A stretch of 64,000 nucleotides of DNA. Source: Sorangium cellulosum So ce56. Lineage in GTDB: Bacteria; Myxococcota_A; Polyangia; Polyangiales; Polyangiaceae. Position numbers and translations under genes: made by a program. Positions 53,212 to 62,108 of this stretch are shown in pieces. The notes below the pieces were generated by a model. The model saw only the letters and a program-made list of their open reading frames with translations. It did not search any database and was not told the DNA's origin. Location: positions 3,864,501 to 3,928,500 of the forward strand of contig NC_010162.1 of NCBI RefSeq assembly GCF_000067165.1, written 5' to 3'. Numbering within the stretch: the first letter of the stretch is position 1; each line of letters opens with the position of its first letter.

Positions 53212-53880
53212 ATGCCCGAGTGCCTGACCCTGGCCCCGACCCCGGATCCCCGCCGCTTCCGCGCGCCCGACGGCGCGCTGCTCTCGCCGCCCGAAGGCTG
53301 GGCGTGCCTTCCCCCGGGCGACGCCGGGCTCACCCGCCGGGTGAAGCTCGCGGGCCCGTCCTGGATGGTCGTCGAGAAGCGCGGGAGGAAGACGTTCTCC
53401 CGGGGTCTCTGGGCGCCGGCCGCCACCATCGAGGCCGCCCGCGCGGCGCTCGAGGCCGAGCGCAGCACGCCCGCGTACGCGAAGAAGCGGGAGGCGGACG
53501 CCCGGCGGAGGGAGCGCGACCAGGAGGAGTACGTGCGCGAGTTCGAGGCGGCGGTGGTCGCGTTCCTCCGGTTCTCGCCGCGCTACGCGGCGCTCGCGCG
53601 GGCGATCGCGACCAAGGTGACGCTGCACGCCACGCCGGTCGGCAGCGGCACCGTCGCCCGCACCGAGCGGATCCCGGTCGCGCAGCGCGCCGAGTCGGCC
53701 GTGATCGCCTGGATGCGGCACCAGACCACGGCCTACGACTCGATGGCCATCCCGCGCGTGAAGGGGATGCGCCGCGAGGTGCGGCGCGAGCTCGCGCAGA
53801 TCTCCCGCGCCATCCTCGATCTCCATCGCGGCGACGCGCCGCACGCGGGCGCGTCGTGCCCGCTCTGCGCGGCGCTCTGA
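53212..53880 (+). CDS. DUF2293 domain protein
   Basis: 222 residues, ATG 53212. The C-terminal part, about 115-205, matches DUF2293: GTVARTERIPVAQRAESA, VIAWMRHQTTAYDSM, IPRVKGMRREVRREL. It ends in a zinc-ribbon-like CPLC. The N-terminal half contains an Arg/Glu-rich helix (KKREADARRRERDQEEYV). The function of the family is not known; its basic, helical nature suggests nucleic acid binding. The gene is alone, divergent from the methyltransferase gene. Confidence 0.75.
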   Translation: MPECLTLAPTPDPRRFRAPDGALLSPPEGWACLPPGDAGLTRRVKLAGPSWMVVEKRGRKTFSRGLWAPAATIEAARAALEAERSTPAYAKKREADARRRERDQEEYVREFEAAVVAFLRFSPRYAALARAIATKVTLHATPVGSGTVARTERIPVAQRAESAVIAWMRHQTTAYDSMAIPRVKGMRREVRRELAQISRAILDLHRGDAPHAGASCPLCAAL

Positions 53881-53907
53881 CGCGCGGGGCGGCGCGGGGC
53901 GAGCCCG

Positions 53908-54516
53908 TCACGCGCCGAGCAGCCCCTCGCCGACCAGCCGCGCGCGCAGCCCCGCGGCCCCGTCGAACACGTGCGCGCGCATCCCGATGGCGGCCGCCGC
54001 CTCGCAGTTCTCCGCGCGATCGTCCACGAACAGGCACTCGCCAGCGCCGACCCCGATGCGCGTCATGAGCCGATCGAAGAACTCGCGCGCCGGCTTGCGC
54101 ACGCCCAGGTGATGGCTCGAATAGACGCCCTCGAACAGGACGTCGAGCGCGAACGCCTCGCGCACCTCCTCGACCCACACGGGGTAATTGCTCGCCACGA
54201 ACCTGAGCGCGCGGCCCTCGAGCGACGCGACGATCTCCCGCACGCCGGGCAAGAAGCGATATCCCGCGCGGCGCACCCGGTTGAACGCGCCGAGGTCGAA
54301 CGAGAACCCCTCGGCGCCTTCACGAAAGAACCGGCGAGCGAACTCGGCCTCATCGATCTCGCCGATCTCGAACGCAGGCCAGCACGTGGGGTCGCGGTGC
54401 TTGGCGATCTCGGCGCGCGCGGCGGGCGCGGCGGACCGGATCGCCGCGGCGAGCGCCTCCCGGTACGGGTCGTAGAGGACGGTGTCCATCAGATCGAAAC
54501 ACACTGCGCGGACCAT
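53908..54516 (-). CDS. HAD-superfamily hydrolase-like protein
   Basis: 202 residues, ATG 54516. HAD motifs are visible: motif I FDLMDTVLYD, motif II ser/thr-type FVASNYP, the conserved Lys in GVRKPAREFF and motif IV CLFVDDRAENCEAA. The helical cap lies between motif I and II. In motif I the usual DxD is D8-L-M10, with the Asp one place later, so the normal general acid/base is replaced by Met; activity may be altered. The substrate is unknown. An upstream region rich in short repeats separates it from the divergent VWA gene. Confidence 0.85.
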   Translation of the reverse strand: MVRAVCFDLMDTVLYDPYREALAAAIRSAAPAARAEIAKHRDPTCWPAFEIGEIDEAEFARRFFREGAEGFSFDLGAFNRVRRAGYRFLPGVREIVASLEGRALRFVASNYPVWVEEVREAFALDVLFEGVYSSHHLGVRKPAREFFDRLMTRIGVGAGECLFVDDRAENCEAAAAIGMRAHVFDGAAGLRARLVGEGLLGA

Positions 54517-54855
54517 CAGGCGCGAACCGTAGCACCGGCGCGCGCCTGTGTGCGCACACGGGTCACACGGGCGCACAGGCGTGCGGCCACACGGGTGAGT
54601 TGCGCTGAAGGCGCGCGGGCCAGCGCGAACCAGCGCGGGCCAGCGCGAACGAGCCCGATGTCACGAAACTGATACGAACTACGAACTTTGAGAAGGCGCA
54701 TCTCGCAATGCGCTGCGCGATGGCTTATACTGGGCATGGGTGGCGAGTTCTCAGGAGCGTGGTCCGGCGATGCGCCGGCTCCTGAGGTCTCGTGTGGTGG
54801 TCTGCTTTATCTACCGGCGCGCGGCGCCGGTACTTACTTAAAAAGGAGTCAGGCC
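54517..54855. other. 339-base divergent promoter region
   Basis: Between the HAD gene and the VWA gene. It holds an imperfect inverted repeat of GCGCCTGTG/CACAGGCG type near 54,540-54,590, two copies of a 20-base direct repeat (GCGGGCCAGCGCGAACCAGC-like) at about 54,615-54,652, and the promoter candidate listed separately. Confidence 0.5.
54703..54731 (+). promoter_or_regulatory. Possible sigma-70-type promoter of the VWA lipoprotein gene
   Basis: TATACT at 54726-54731 is a strong -10 match in GC-rich DNA. Seventeen bases upstream lies TCGCAA (54703-54708), a weak -35. It is 125 bases before the ATG at 54856. Confidence 0.4.
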
Positions 54856-56055
54856 ATGAGATTGCCTGCGATGGGCATTGCCTTGTTCACGGTCGCCGTG
54901 GCCAGCGCGGCGTGCGGCGGCGGTGGTGACGACCAGAATCTCAATCAGAGCGGCTCGGGCGCCGGGAACAGCTCGGGCAATGGGAGCGGAGGCGACGACG
55001 GCGGCTTCGGTTCAGGGGGGGTGACCTCGGGCAGCGGCGCCGGCTCGGGCAACCCCAGCAGCGGCGCAGGCCCTTCGACCGGGGCCGGCGAGGCGTGCGC
55101 CACGCAATCGGCCCAGGCCGGGCTCCAGCCCGTGTACCTGGCTGTCGCGTTCGACGTGTCAGGCAGCATGGGGATGAACGACAGGCCCTCGCACAGCAAG
55201 GAGCTCAAGTGGGATCCCGTCGTCGCCGCGACCAAGCAGTTCTTCAAGGATCCGGCGTCCGCGGGGCTCACCGCCTCGCTCACGTTCTTCCCCGGCGAGC
55301 GGCGGATGTGCGACGCCAGCACCTACCGCACGCCGGACGTCGAGATGACGCCGCTGCCCTCCGAGGCGTTCGGCGAGGCGATCGACGATGTCACGCCCGC
55401 GAACGACGACGACTGGGGCACGAGCACGCCGACGGCGTTCGTGGTCGACGGGACGGTCACCTTCATCAAGGCGCAGCGCCAGGAGAACCCCGGGAAGTAC
55501 GCGCTCGTTCTCGTGACCGACGGCTACCCGCAGCGCTGCAGCCGAGACGCGGACAGCATCGAGGCCGTCGTCAGGCGTGTCGAGGGGGCGCACCAGGACA
55601 ACGTCCCGACCTACGTGATCGGGGTGGCGAACCCGCCGGAGGACGAGCCGGGGAACGTCGACAACCTGCGCGACATCGCGGTGGCGGGCGGCACGGGGAA
55701 GGCGTTCATCATCGAGACCGGCAACCCCGACGCGACCGCGACCGCGTTCAGGGCGGCGATCGACGAGATCCGCGGCGCCGCGGTGTCGTGCACGGTCGCG
55801 ATCCCGGCCGCTCCCGACGGGCGGACGTTCGACAAGCAGCGGGTGCGCGTGACGTACACGAGCGGAGGGGGCCAGCCGAAGGCCGTCGCGTACGATCAGG
55901 AGTGCGCGAGCGCCGACGCCTGGCGCTACGACAATCCGTCGAACCCGACGCAGATCGAGCTCTGCGAGAGCGTGTGCGGCGCGATACAGTCCGATCCCCA
56001 GGCGTCCCTGGGCGTCGACTTCACCTGCGAGGACGTGATCGACATCCCGCAGTGA
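54856..56055 (+). CDS. VWA domain lipoprotein
   Basis: 399 residues, ATG 54856 with AAGGAG upstream. The lipobox (VASAAC, Cys20) is followed by a Ser/Gly/Asn linker to about residue 78 and a von Willebrand factor A domain. The metal-ion-dependent adhesion site is intact in FDVSGSM (Asp100), with later STPTAFVV and ALVLVTDGYPQRC. The C-terminal part has paired Cys (VSCTVAIP, CESVCGAI). Such proteins bind ligands or matrix at the cell surface through a divalent metal. No operon partner is visible. Confidence 0.9.
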   Translation: MRLPAMGIALFTVAVASAACGGGGDDQNLNQSGSGAGNSSGNGSGGDDGGFGSGGVTSGSGAGSGNPSSGAGPSTGAGEACATQSAQAGLQPVYLAVAFDVSGSMGMNDRPSHSKELKWDPVVAATKQFFKDPASAGLTASLTFFPGERRMCDASTYRTPDVEMTPLPSEAFGEAIDDVTPANDDDWGTSTPTAFVVDGTVTFIKAQRQENPGKYALVLVTDGYPQRCSRDADSIEAVVRRVEGAHQDNVPTYVIGVANPPEDEPGNVDNLRDIAVAGGTGKAFIIETGNPDATATAFRAAIDEIRGAAVSCTVAIPAAPDGRTFDKQRVRVTYTSGGGQPKAVAYDQECASADAWRYDNPSNPTQIELCESVCGAIQSDPQASLGVDFTCEDVIDIPQ

Positions 56056-56147
56056 TCGGCGGCGGGGGCGCACCCTGATCCGGGCGCGCCCGCCGCGCGC
56101 GTGGCTCGGGGCGCGTGGCGCGCAGGCCCGCGTCGCGAGCGCTTCCC

Positions 56148-57206
56148 TCAGGGCGCGCAGGCGGCCTGTGGGCTGAAGAGCGCTTGGGCGAGGCTCCGGT
56201 AGTCCTCGTGGGGCACGCCGCCGCGGAGATCGCCGCCGAGCTTGTAATAAAAGCACCGCGAGGCGGGGATCCCGGCGGCCGTGTACGTCGCCACGTCGCT
56301 CGGCATGTTGCCGAAGCCGAAGGAGGGCACGATGCCCGTGCGCGCCTTGAGCCATCCGAGCTCGATGGTCTTGTACCTGGCCGCCGCGCCGCCGAACGCG
56401 CCGGTGACGCCGATGGTGGTGTGGAGGATGCCCGGCGGGAAGCCCTGCTCTCGCAGCCAGACCCTCGTGCTGCCCACGAGCCACTCGGGGCGCGCTGTCA
56501 CATAGAAAAGGTAGATCCCGCTCTCGGCGAGGGCGCGCATCGCCTCTGCCGCGCCGGGGTGGGCGGCCGGCGGGCCGCCGCCGACGAGCTCGCTGACGAC
56601 CGCCACCTCGCTCGACGTGAGTGTCCCGTCGACGTCGGTCACGGCCACCTGCGCGCCGGGCGGGAGGACCTCGATGAACAGATCCGCGCTCGTGGCGTCG
56701 CCGGCCACGGCGAGGTGGACGCGGTGCCGGCCGACCTCGAGGCGCCGGCCCGCGGTGAGGTCGATGTAGACGCGCCCGCCGGTGTCCGGGATCCCCTCCG
56801 TGGTCGGGTGCGGGTGGTCGTCGTCGCTCGTCCGGAAGGTGCCGAGCCGCTCCCAGGCGCCGCTGCAGCCGCGGAGCAGGTAGGCCTCGACGTCCTCATC
56901 CTCGAGATCGTCGTCCTGCGGCCCGTAAGCGAGCTTCGCGATGGCCCACTGGGGCCCGTCGGCGCGGGCGAAGAGGTCGCGCCCGCGGTGGCGCGGCCAC
57001 CCGGCCGCGACCAGGCGCGAGCGCGTGTGCCTGAACCCGCGCGGCAGGGCGACCGGGGGCGGCGCGTCGCAGGCCGGACGGGCCGGGCAGGCGCCTGCCC
57101 TGGGCCGCGGCGGCGCGGGAGCATCCGCGTGGCGCGGGGCACCGGCGCAGGCGATGAACGAGACGGCGGCGAGGACCAGCGGGGCGAGCGGGGCGGGGCG
57201 CACCAT
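56148..57206 (-). CDS. Lipin/LNS2-type phosphatase domain lipoprotein
   Basis: 352 residues from ATG 57206 (a GTG at 57212 is in frame). The N-terminus has a lipobox (AAVSFIACAG), so the protein should be membrane-anchored outside the cytoplasm. The C-terminal half resembles the LNS2 (lipin/Ned1/Smp2) HAD-like domain: the catalytic VAVTDVDGTLTSSE near residue 188, YLFYVTARPEWLV, and SFGFGNMPSDVATY. The N-terminal half is a beta-rich region (GRVYIDLTAGRRLEVGRHRV). Eukaryotic lipins dephosphorylate phosphatidic acid in the cytoplasm; an exported bacterial version is less usual. Lipid phosphatase activity is inferred. Confidence 0.82.
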   Translation of the reverse strand: MVRPAPLAPLVLAAVSFIACAGAPRHADAPAPPRPRAGACPARPACDAPPPVALPRGFRHTRSRLVAAGWPRHRGRDLFARADGPQWAIAKLAYGPQDDDLEDEDVEAYLLRGCSGAWERLGTFRTSDDDHPHPTTEGIPDTGGRVYIDLTAGRRLEVGRHRVHLAVAGDATSADLFIEVLPPGAQVAVTDVDGTLTSSEVAVVSELVGGGPPAAHPGAAEAMRALAESGIYLFYVTARPEWLVGSTRVWLREQGFPPGILHTTIGVTGAFGGAAARYKTIELGWLKARTGIVPSFGFGNMPSDVATYTAAGIPASRCFYYKLGGDLRGGVPHEDYRSLAQALFSPQAACAP

Positions 57207-57260
57207 GTCCACGTATACCGCGTTGGTCGTGGTCGTGAACGTGGTCGTGGTCGCTCGGGT

Positions 57261-58457
57261 TCAGGTCCAGAATCCGGTCGGCTGCCCCAGGAGCGCGGCG
57301 CCGACCTGGCCGAACCAGCCCTCCGCGGCGGCGGCGTGCTGCGAGAAGGTGTGAATGTCCCGGAACCGCCGTTGCACGGGCGAGGCATTCCGGGCGACTC
57401 CGCCTCCGCCCGCCTGATAACAGGCGTCCACGGCCCGGGCGGTCACCTCCGTCACCCAGGCCAGGGCGCCCGAGATCCGCGGCGCCATCGCGAGGGCGGC
57501 GCCCGGGTTGTTCACGCACGCGTCCCAGAGCTCGTCCCCCGTGTCGCGCAGCAGGGCGCGCGCCGCGCGGACGCTCGTCTCGGCGCGGCCGAGGTTCACC
57601 TGGAACAGCGGAGAGTCCGCCAGCAGGGCGCGCGCATACAGCCGCTTCTTGCCCGAGCTCGCGAGCGTCACGACGTCGTCGAGCGCCCCCTGGGCGATCC
57701 CCACGGCGACGGCCCCCATGTGGAGCACGAAGTGCAGGAGCGGCGCGACGAAGCCCGGCCTGGCTACCGACGGCTCGCCCCGGAAGATATCGAACGTGTT
57801 CGCCTCGGGGCAGAAGGCCCCTTCCAGCGCGATGTCGTGGCTCCCCGTGCCGCGCAGGCCGAGCACGGACCAGGTGTCGATGATGCGCGCCTCGCTCGCC
57901 GGGAACAGCATGCCCCGCATCTCCGGTACCTCGCGCACCTCGCGCACCTGGCCCGCCTCGCCTGCCGGACTCATCCTCGGGCGGCCGCCGTCCATGATCA
58001 CGCAGTTCCCGAACAGCCAGCTGGCGTGCTCGCAGCCGCTCGCGAAGCTCCAGCGCCCGGTGACCCGGTAGCCGCCGTCCGTCGCGTGGGCTTCCCCCTG
58101 CGCGTTGAAGCCGCCGCCGATGATCACGTCCGGCCCGCCGGCGTAGATGGCGTCGAAGCGCTCGCGCGGCAGGAGCGCGAAGAGGTTCGGGCTCTCCGAG
58201 CCGATCATCACGGTCCAGCCGGTGGCCCCGTCCGCCCGGGCGAGCGCCTCGAGGACGTCCATCCCCGTGCGCAGATCGACCTCGTGGCCGCCGTGGCTCC
58301 TCGGCACGAACATCCGGAAGCAACCCGCCGCCTTGAGCTGGCCGAGGAGATCCGCGGGGAGGCGCCGCGCCTCCTCGATCTCCGCGCTCCGTGAGGCGAT
58401 CGCGGGGGCCAGGTCACGGACGGCATGCAGCACCTTCGCGGCGTCTTCGTTCTTCAT
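57261..58457 (-). CDS. Acyl-CoA dehydrogenase-fold flavin monooxygenase-like protein
   Basis: 398 residues, ATG 58457. The fold is that of acyl-CoA dehydrogenases: an N-terminal helical domain with FVPRSHGGHEVD, a beta domain with YRVTGRWSFASGCEHASW and IDTWSVLGLRGTGSHDIAL, and a C-terminal helical bundle. The catalytic Glu of true dehydrogenases is not seen at the usual C-terminal place. The overall pattern is closer to group D flavin monooxygenases (HsaA/DszC type), which use reduced flavin from a separate reductase. The acceptor is unknown. A short insertion near 57,930 repeats REV. No reductase gene is adjacent. Confidence 0.8.
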   Translation of the reverse strand: MKNEDAAKVLHAVRDLAPAIASRSAEIEEARRLPADLLGQLKAAGCFRMFVPRSHGGHEVDLRTGMDVLEALARADGATGWTVMIGSESPNLFALLPRERFDAIYAGGPDVIIGGGFNAQGEAHATDGGYRVTGRWSFASGCEHASWLFGNCVIMDGGRPRMSPAGEAGQVREVREVPEMRGMLFPASEARIIDTWSVLGLRGTGSHDIALEGAFCPEANTFDIFRGEPSVARPGFVAPLLHFVLHMGAVAVGIAQGALDDVVTLASSGKKRLYARALLADSPLFQVNLGRAETSVRAARALLRDTGDELWDACVNNPGAALAMAPRISGALAWVTEVTARAVDACYQAGGGGVARNASPVQRRFRDIHTFSQHAAAAEGWFGQVGAALLGQPTGFWT

Positions 58458-58574
58458 CGCTCGCTCCTTGAGATGGGGGTTGGCGGAGCCCGTGAAGGCC
58501 CGGCAAAACGGCTCATCGTACGGCGGTTCTGGCGCTCCGCGCGGACTTTCGGCCCCCCTCCGCCAGGAGGAGCG

Positions 58575-60023
58575 TCATCGCGGGTCGGTCACGCGGCCCA
58601 GGAACAGCACGGTGCCTGTCGCGACGTCGCGGATCAGGAACACGAACGGGTGATCCGCGCGGAACACCTGGGGCTGCGCCGGGGCCGACCGTGTCGTCAT
58701 GACGACCCCCGTGGCCGCGGCGGCCTCGGTCCCTTCCTCGTTGACCTCCACGAACGCCTTGTGGCGGACCTGGGAGATGAAGAGCGGCTCCGCCCTCGTG
58801 ATCCCGGTGAAGTCGGCCTTCTTGTCGTCGAACGCGAGCGGCATGCCCAGCGCGCTCAGGGTCGACGACAGCTCGAGCTCGGCGGTCATCTTGAAGCGCG
58901 GGAGCGCCACGTCGACCCGCGCCGGCTGGAGCGCCTCCACGTACGCCTTGAGCTCCCCCGCCGCCAGGCGCTGCTCCACCTTCGCCAGCCCGTCCACCTG
59001 CGCGGGCAGGACGACGACCATGGCCAGCCGGCGCTCGGGGCTCTGCGCCTCGTACGCGAGCTCCAGCACCGACGCGTCAGCGGTCTTTCCAAAGCCCGCC
59101 TGGAGCGTCTTGCGCATCATCGGCACGGCCGGCGCCGTCCCGGGCTTGACCGTGAACGGCTCGTTCTTGGTGGCCTGCTTGTCGAACGGCGTCGCCCACT
59201 TCCCCTTGAAGTAGACGGCGTTCGTGAGCACGAGCCGCGTGAGACCCGTGATGCTGCCGGCGGGCATCAGGTCCTTGATCTTCCCGTTCGTCTGCTGTTC
59301 GACCCATTGATTGATGCGCCCCCGCGCCGGCTCGCTCCCGCCCTTGAAGTCGACGAGCTCGATCCCGGCCCCGTAGTGCTGCTGGGTGGTGCTCTGGAAC
59401 GCGGGCTCGATCGGAAGCCCGGCCTGGCCCCACAGCCGGTTGGCGATCCGGAGCTCGGGCCCCTTGGGCCCGGTCGCCAGCGCCAGCTCCTTGAGGAGCC
59501 CGCCGAACGCGGGGTGGAGCGCCTCGGGCGGGAGGGTGAACTCGAGCGTCTTCGCCATCTGGGCCGCGGTCTCGCCCCGGGCGCCGGCGTAGGTCATGGC
59601 CAGCGCGGTCGAGATGCTCGCCGGCGAGAAGAAGAGCTTGTCTTTCGTGGCGGCGAGCTTGCCGTAGAGGCGCTGCGCGAACGCGGCGTTCGTGTCCGCG
59701 AGCGCCGGGGCCGGCGGCGGGTCGGCCTGCTGAGCGTCCGGCGTGGCGGGCTCGCTCGGCCCAGGGGTTGCCGTCCCGGCGGCCGGCTCCGGGCCCTGAC
59801 AGACGCGCACCCACTGGCACGCCCCGTTCTGGGCGCGCACGCACTGCGGGGCGCCGCTGGAGCCATCGTCGCAGACGGGCACCGAGAGGGGGCCGCAGTC
59901 GGCGGGCCCGCACCAGGACGCGCTCGGGGCCGGCGCGGCCGGCGGGGCGCCGTCCCGGGCCTGACACCCGAGCCCCAGCAACGTGCACAGCGCGGTCGTG
60001 AAGAACGAGATCGGTCTGGCCAT
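58575..60023 (-). CDS. Serpin lipoprotein, predicted trypsin-like protease inhibitor
   Basis: 482 residues. A lipobox (LLGLGC) and a Cys-rich segment (CGPADCGPLSVPVCDDG, CQWVRVC) precede a full serpin domain (about 110-482): FFSPASISTALAMTYAGARG, LTNAVYFKGKWATPF, and the C-terminal HPFVFLIRD. The hinge VNEEGTEAAAATG keeps the small residues needed for inhibition. Counting 17 residues from the hinge Glu places the scissile bond at Arg445-Ser446, as in antithrombin, so trypsin-like proteases are the likely targets. It is probably anchored at the surface. Serpins are uncommon in bacteria. Confidence 0.94.
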   Translation of the reverse strand: MARPISFFTTALCTLLGLGCQARDGAPPAAPAPSASWCGPADCGPLSVPVCDDGSSGAPQCVRAQNGACQWVRVCQGPEPAAGTATPGPSEPATPDAQQADPPPAPALADTNAAFAQRLYGKLAATKDKLFFSPASISTALAMTYAGARGETAAQMAKTLEFTLPPEALHPAFGGLLKELALATGPKGPELRIANRLWGQAGLPIEPAFQSTTQQHYGAGIELVDFKGGSEPARGRINQWVEQQTNGKIKDLMPAGSITGLTRLVLTNAVYFKGKWATPFDKQATKNEPFTVKPGTAPAVPMMRKTLQAGFGKTADASVLELAYEAQSPERRLAMVVVLPAQVDGLAKVEQRLAAGELKAYVEALQPARVDVALPRFKMTAELELSSTLSALGMPLAFDDKKADFTGITRAEPLFISQVRHKAFVEVNEEGTEAAAATGVVMTTRSAPAQPQVFRADHPFVFLIRDVATGTVLFLGRVTDPR

Positions 60024-60135
60024 GGCGCTGCGGTACCAGCGCGCGAGGCCGGCGGGAAGCTCGACCGGAAGGTGGAAGGCGGCGAGGGCGTGCGCCCCTA
60101 CCGCGCCGGCGGGCGTCGCCGCGCGCCGCGCGACG

Positions 60136-60933
60136 TCAGAAGTTGTGGACGAACGTGAACCGGCCAGCGAGCTTGTTCCCGCCGGCCTGGCTCTCCTCCT
60201 GCGTCTCGTAGCCCAGGTAAAGGAGCAGCTTGTTTCCCGTGCCGTAGTTCAGCCCGATCACGCCGCCGACCTGCAGGCTGGCGAAGCCGCTCTCGTCGAC
60301 GCTCCCCTCGTCCACACCGGCGGTCAAGGGATCGTCCACGGAGGTCACGACCTCGTTGAGGTCGACCGTTGCCTCGAGGTGCGGGCCGATGCCGAAGTCG
60401 TCGATGGGGTAGTAGAGCAGGAAGTCCCGCGTGTAGACGTAGTTCTGGACGCTCTCGTTGAACATGCTGGAGAACGACCCCAGGATCCACGACTCGAAGT
60501 AAACGGGCTTCGCGTCGACGAAGGTGAACAGCTGCGGGGCGACCAGCGCCGCCGGCTCCATCGTCATGAAGTTGAACGAGAAGCCCACCATCGGGTTGAG
60601 GGTGACAGGGCCCATCGTGAAGGCGGGCCCGATGTCGAACTCCGCGGTTCCCAGCGTGGTGAGGTAGATGTCGCTCGAGAGGCTGATGGGGCCGACCTGG
60701 TGCGTGGCGCCGGCCCAGAGCTGGAGACCGAGGCTGTCTGCGTCGAAGCGGAACCAGCTCGGGATCGGCGCCGGCGCGGCGGGCTCCGCCACGGGCGCCG
60801 GCGCGGCCGCGGCCGCTGCGCCCGGATCAGCCGGGGGCGGCGCCGGATCCTGAGCCCAGGCGGCCGGCGACGCGAGCAACCCCACGACGCAAGCGAGCGC
60901 CGAGCAACATCTCCCCATATCGTTCTCCATCAT
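60136..60933 (-). CDS. Outer-membrane beta-barrel-like protein
   Basis: 265 residues, ATG 60933 with GAGGAGG seven bases upstream. A signal peptide (SALACVVGLLASPAAWAQ) and a short Pro/Ala stretch precede alternating beta segments with many aromatic residues (SLSSDIYLTTLGTAEFDIG, NKLLLYLGYETQEE). It ends RFTFVHNF, a C-terminal Phe as in outer-membrane proteins recognised by BamA. There is no named family. Its upstream region contains three and a half copies of an 18-bp repeat. Confidence 0.75.
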   Translation of the reverse strand: MMENDMGRCCSALACVVGLLASPAAWAQDPAPPPADPGAAAAAAPAPVAEPAAPAPIPSWFRFDADSLGLQLWAGATHQVGPISLSSDIYLTTLGTAEFDIGPAFTMGPVTLNPMVGFSFNFMTMEPAALVAPQLFTFVDAKPVYFESWILGSFSSMFNESVQNYVYTRDFLLYYPIDDFGIGPHLEATVDLNEVVTSVDDPLTAGVDEGSVDESGFASLQVGGVIGLNYGTGNKLLLYLGYETQEESQAGGNKLAGRFTFVHNF

Positions 60934-60965
60934 CGAATTGCCTCCTCTGCGCAGCATGAGGTGAA

Positions 60966-61031
60966 AGCAACATGAAACATGAGAGCAACATGAAACATGA
61001 GAGCAACATGAAACATGAGAGCAACATGAAA
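60966..61031. repeat. 18-bp tandem repeats upstream of the outer-membrane gene
   Basis: AGCAACATGAAACATGAG occurs in exact head-to-tail copies at 60966, 60984 and 61002, and a partial fourth at 61020. The units are AT-rich in GC-rich DNA and begin about 33 bases upstream of the gene start at 60933, inside its probable leader or promoter. They do not code. Confidence 0.92.
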
Positions 61032-61278
61032 CGTAACGGCAGTCGGCTGACACTAACGTAATGGAGAGCAATTAGGCAAAGCCGATGTGCACGGAGAGCC
61101 TCCGAGCGGCGCGCGGCGGCGTGGCCTGCGTGCGCTGGCGCAACTCGCTAGCGACAGGCGTCGTTCGGGCAGGGGAGCGGCGTGAGCCGTTGGCGGCGCT
61201 CGATCGGGCGAGGCGCCGTTCGCCGAGGGCCGGGGGCGCGCAGAGGGGAGAGGGCCTGCGCGTGGTTTGAGAGGAGGA

Positions 61279-61986
61279 TCACAGGGGGATGTACTGGATG
61301 CCCGCGGCCGCCCCGAGGGACGCGAGCGCGGCGGCCCCGACGAGGAGCAGCGTCATCTTCAGCAGCGTCCCCTCGATCTGGTCGGTGACGAGGCCGTCGA
61401 CGCCCTGGGCGAGCTCGTCCCGCACCTTCAGCAGGTCGATGCCGCCTCCCTGGTTGGCCTCGTTGCGGAAGCGCGCCAGCGTCAGCGTCTCGATGGTCCC
61501 GAGCAGCTGCGCCTCGATCCTGCGCCGCAGGAACCCCCGCACGCCGCCCCCCGTCGGCGCGGCCTGCACCCTGTGGATCACGGCGAGGCGCAGGCGCTTC
61601 ACCGCCTCGTTGAGCGGGACGCGCTCCACCGCCTGCGCCATCCGCCCGCCGCGGGCGCCCGCCTCGGCCTGCTCGGAGACGCCGAGCAGCCGCTCGAACA
61701 CGGCGGTCACGAGCATCCCGCCGAGGCGCTTCGCCCGCACGATCTGCAGGATGCCCGTGCCGAGCGCCCGCTTCCACGACAGCGTGAAGCCGATCACGGC
61801 GGAGAGCGCGAGCGCCGCGACGGCCGCCAGCCCCCCGCGCAGCGCCGAGCCGTCGGCCGCGATGGCATACGACGAGGCCGCGAGGACGAGGGCCAGGAAC
61901 GACATGGCCGCGGCGGTCAGGAAGAAAGAGCGGAGCGCAGGTCCCAGCGCCCCGGCGACACCTTGCATGAACGGTCGAAGATCCAT
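61279..61986 (-). CDS. Membrane protein of unknown function
   Basis: 235 residues, ATG 61986. Two membrane segments lie at the N-terminus (about 20-42 FFLTAAAMSFLALVLAASS and 50-70 GLAAVAALALSAVIGFTL) and one near the C-terminus (about 210-230 MTLLLVGAAALASLGAAAG). Between them is a cytoplasmic helical part rich in Arg and Glu (EAVKRLRLAVIHRVQ, GFLRRRIEAQLLGTIETL). No family is recognised. It lies about 120 bases downstream of the serine palmitoyltransferase-like gene on the same strand and may be co-transcribed with it. Confidence 0.75.
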   Translation of the reverse strand: MDLRPFMQGVAGALGPALRSFFLTAAAMSFLALVLAASSYAIAADGSALRGGLAAVAALALSAVIGFTLSWKRALGTGILQIVRAKRLGGMLVTAVFERLLGVSEQAEAGARGGRMAQAVERVPLNEAVKRLRLAVIHRVQAAPTGGGVRGFLRRRIEAQLLGTIETLTLARFRNEANQGGGIDLLKVRDELAQGVDGLVTDQIEGTLLKMTLLLVGAAALASLGAAAGIQYIPL

Positions 61987-62108
61987 GACCGCTCAGCTGA
62001 CCACGCCCGCCGCGCGGCGAAAATGCCGAACCTGGCGGGCGCGCGGCGATCACGATCACGTCGAGCGCGGGGAGCGGGCCCGGAGCGCGCTCCTCCCGGC
62101 TCACCGGC

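Noticed and set aside
60966..61031. CRISPR-like 18-bp repeats
   Set aside because: The units are head to tail without spacers.
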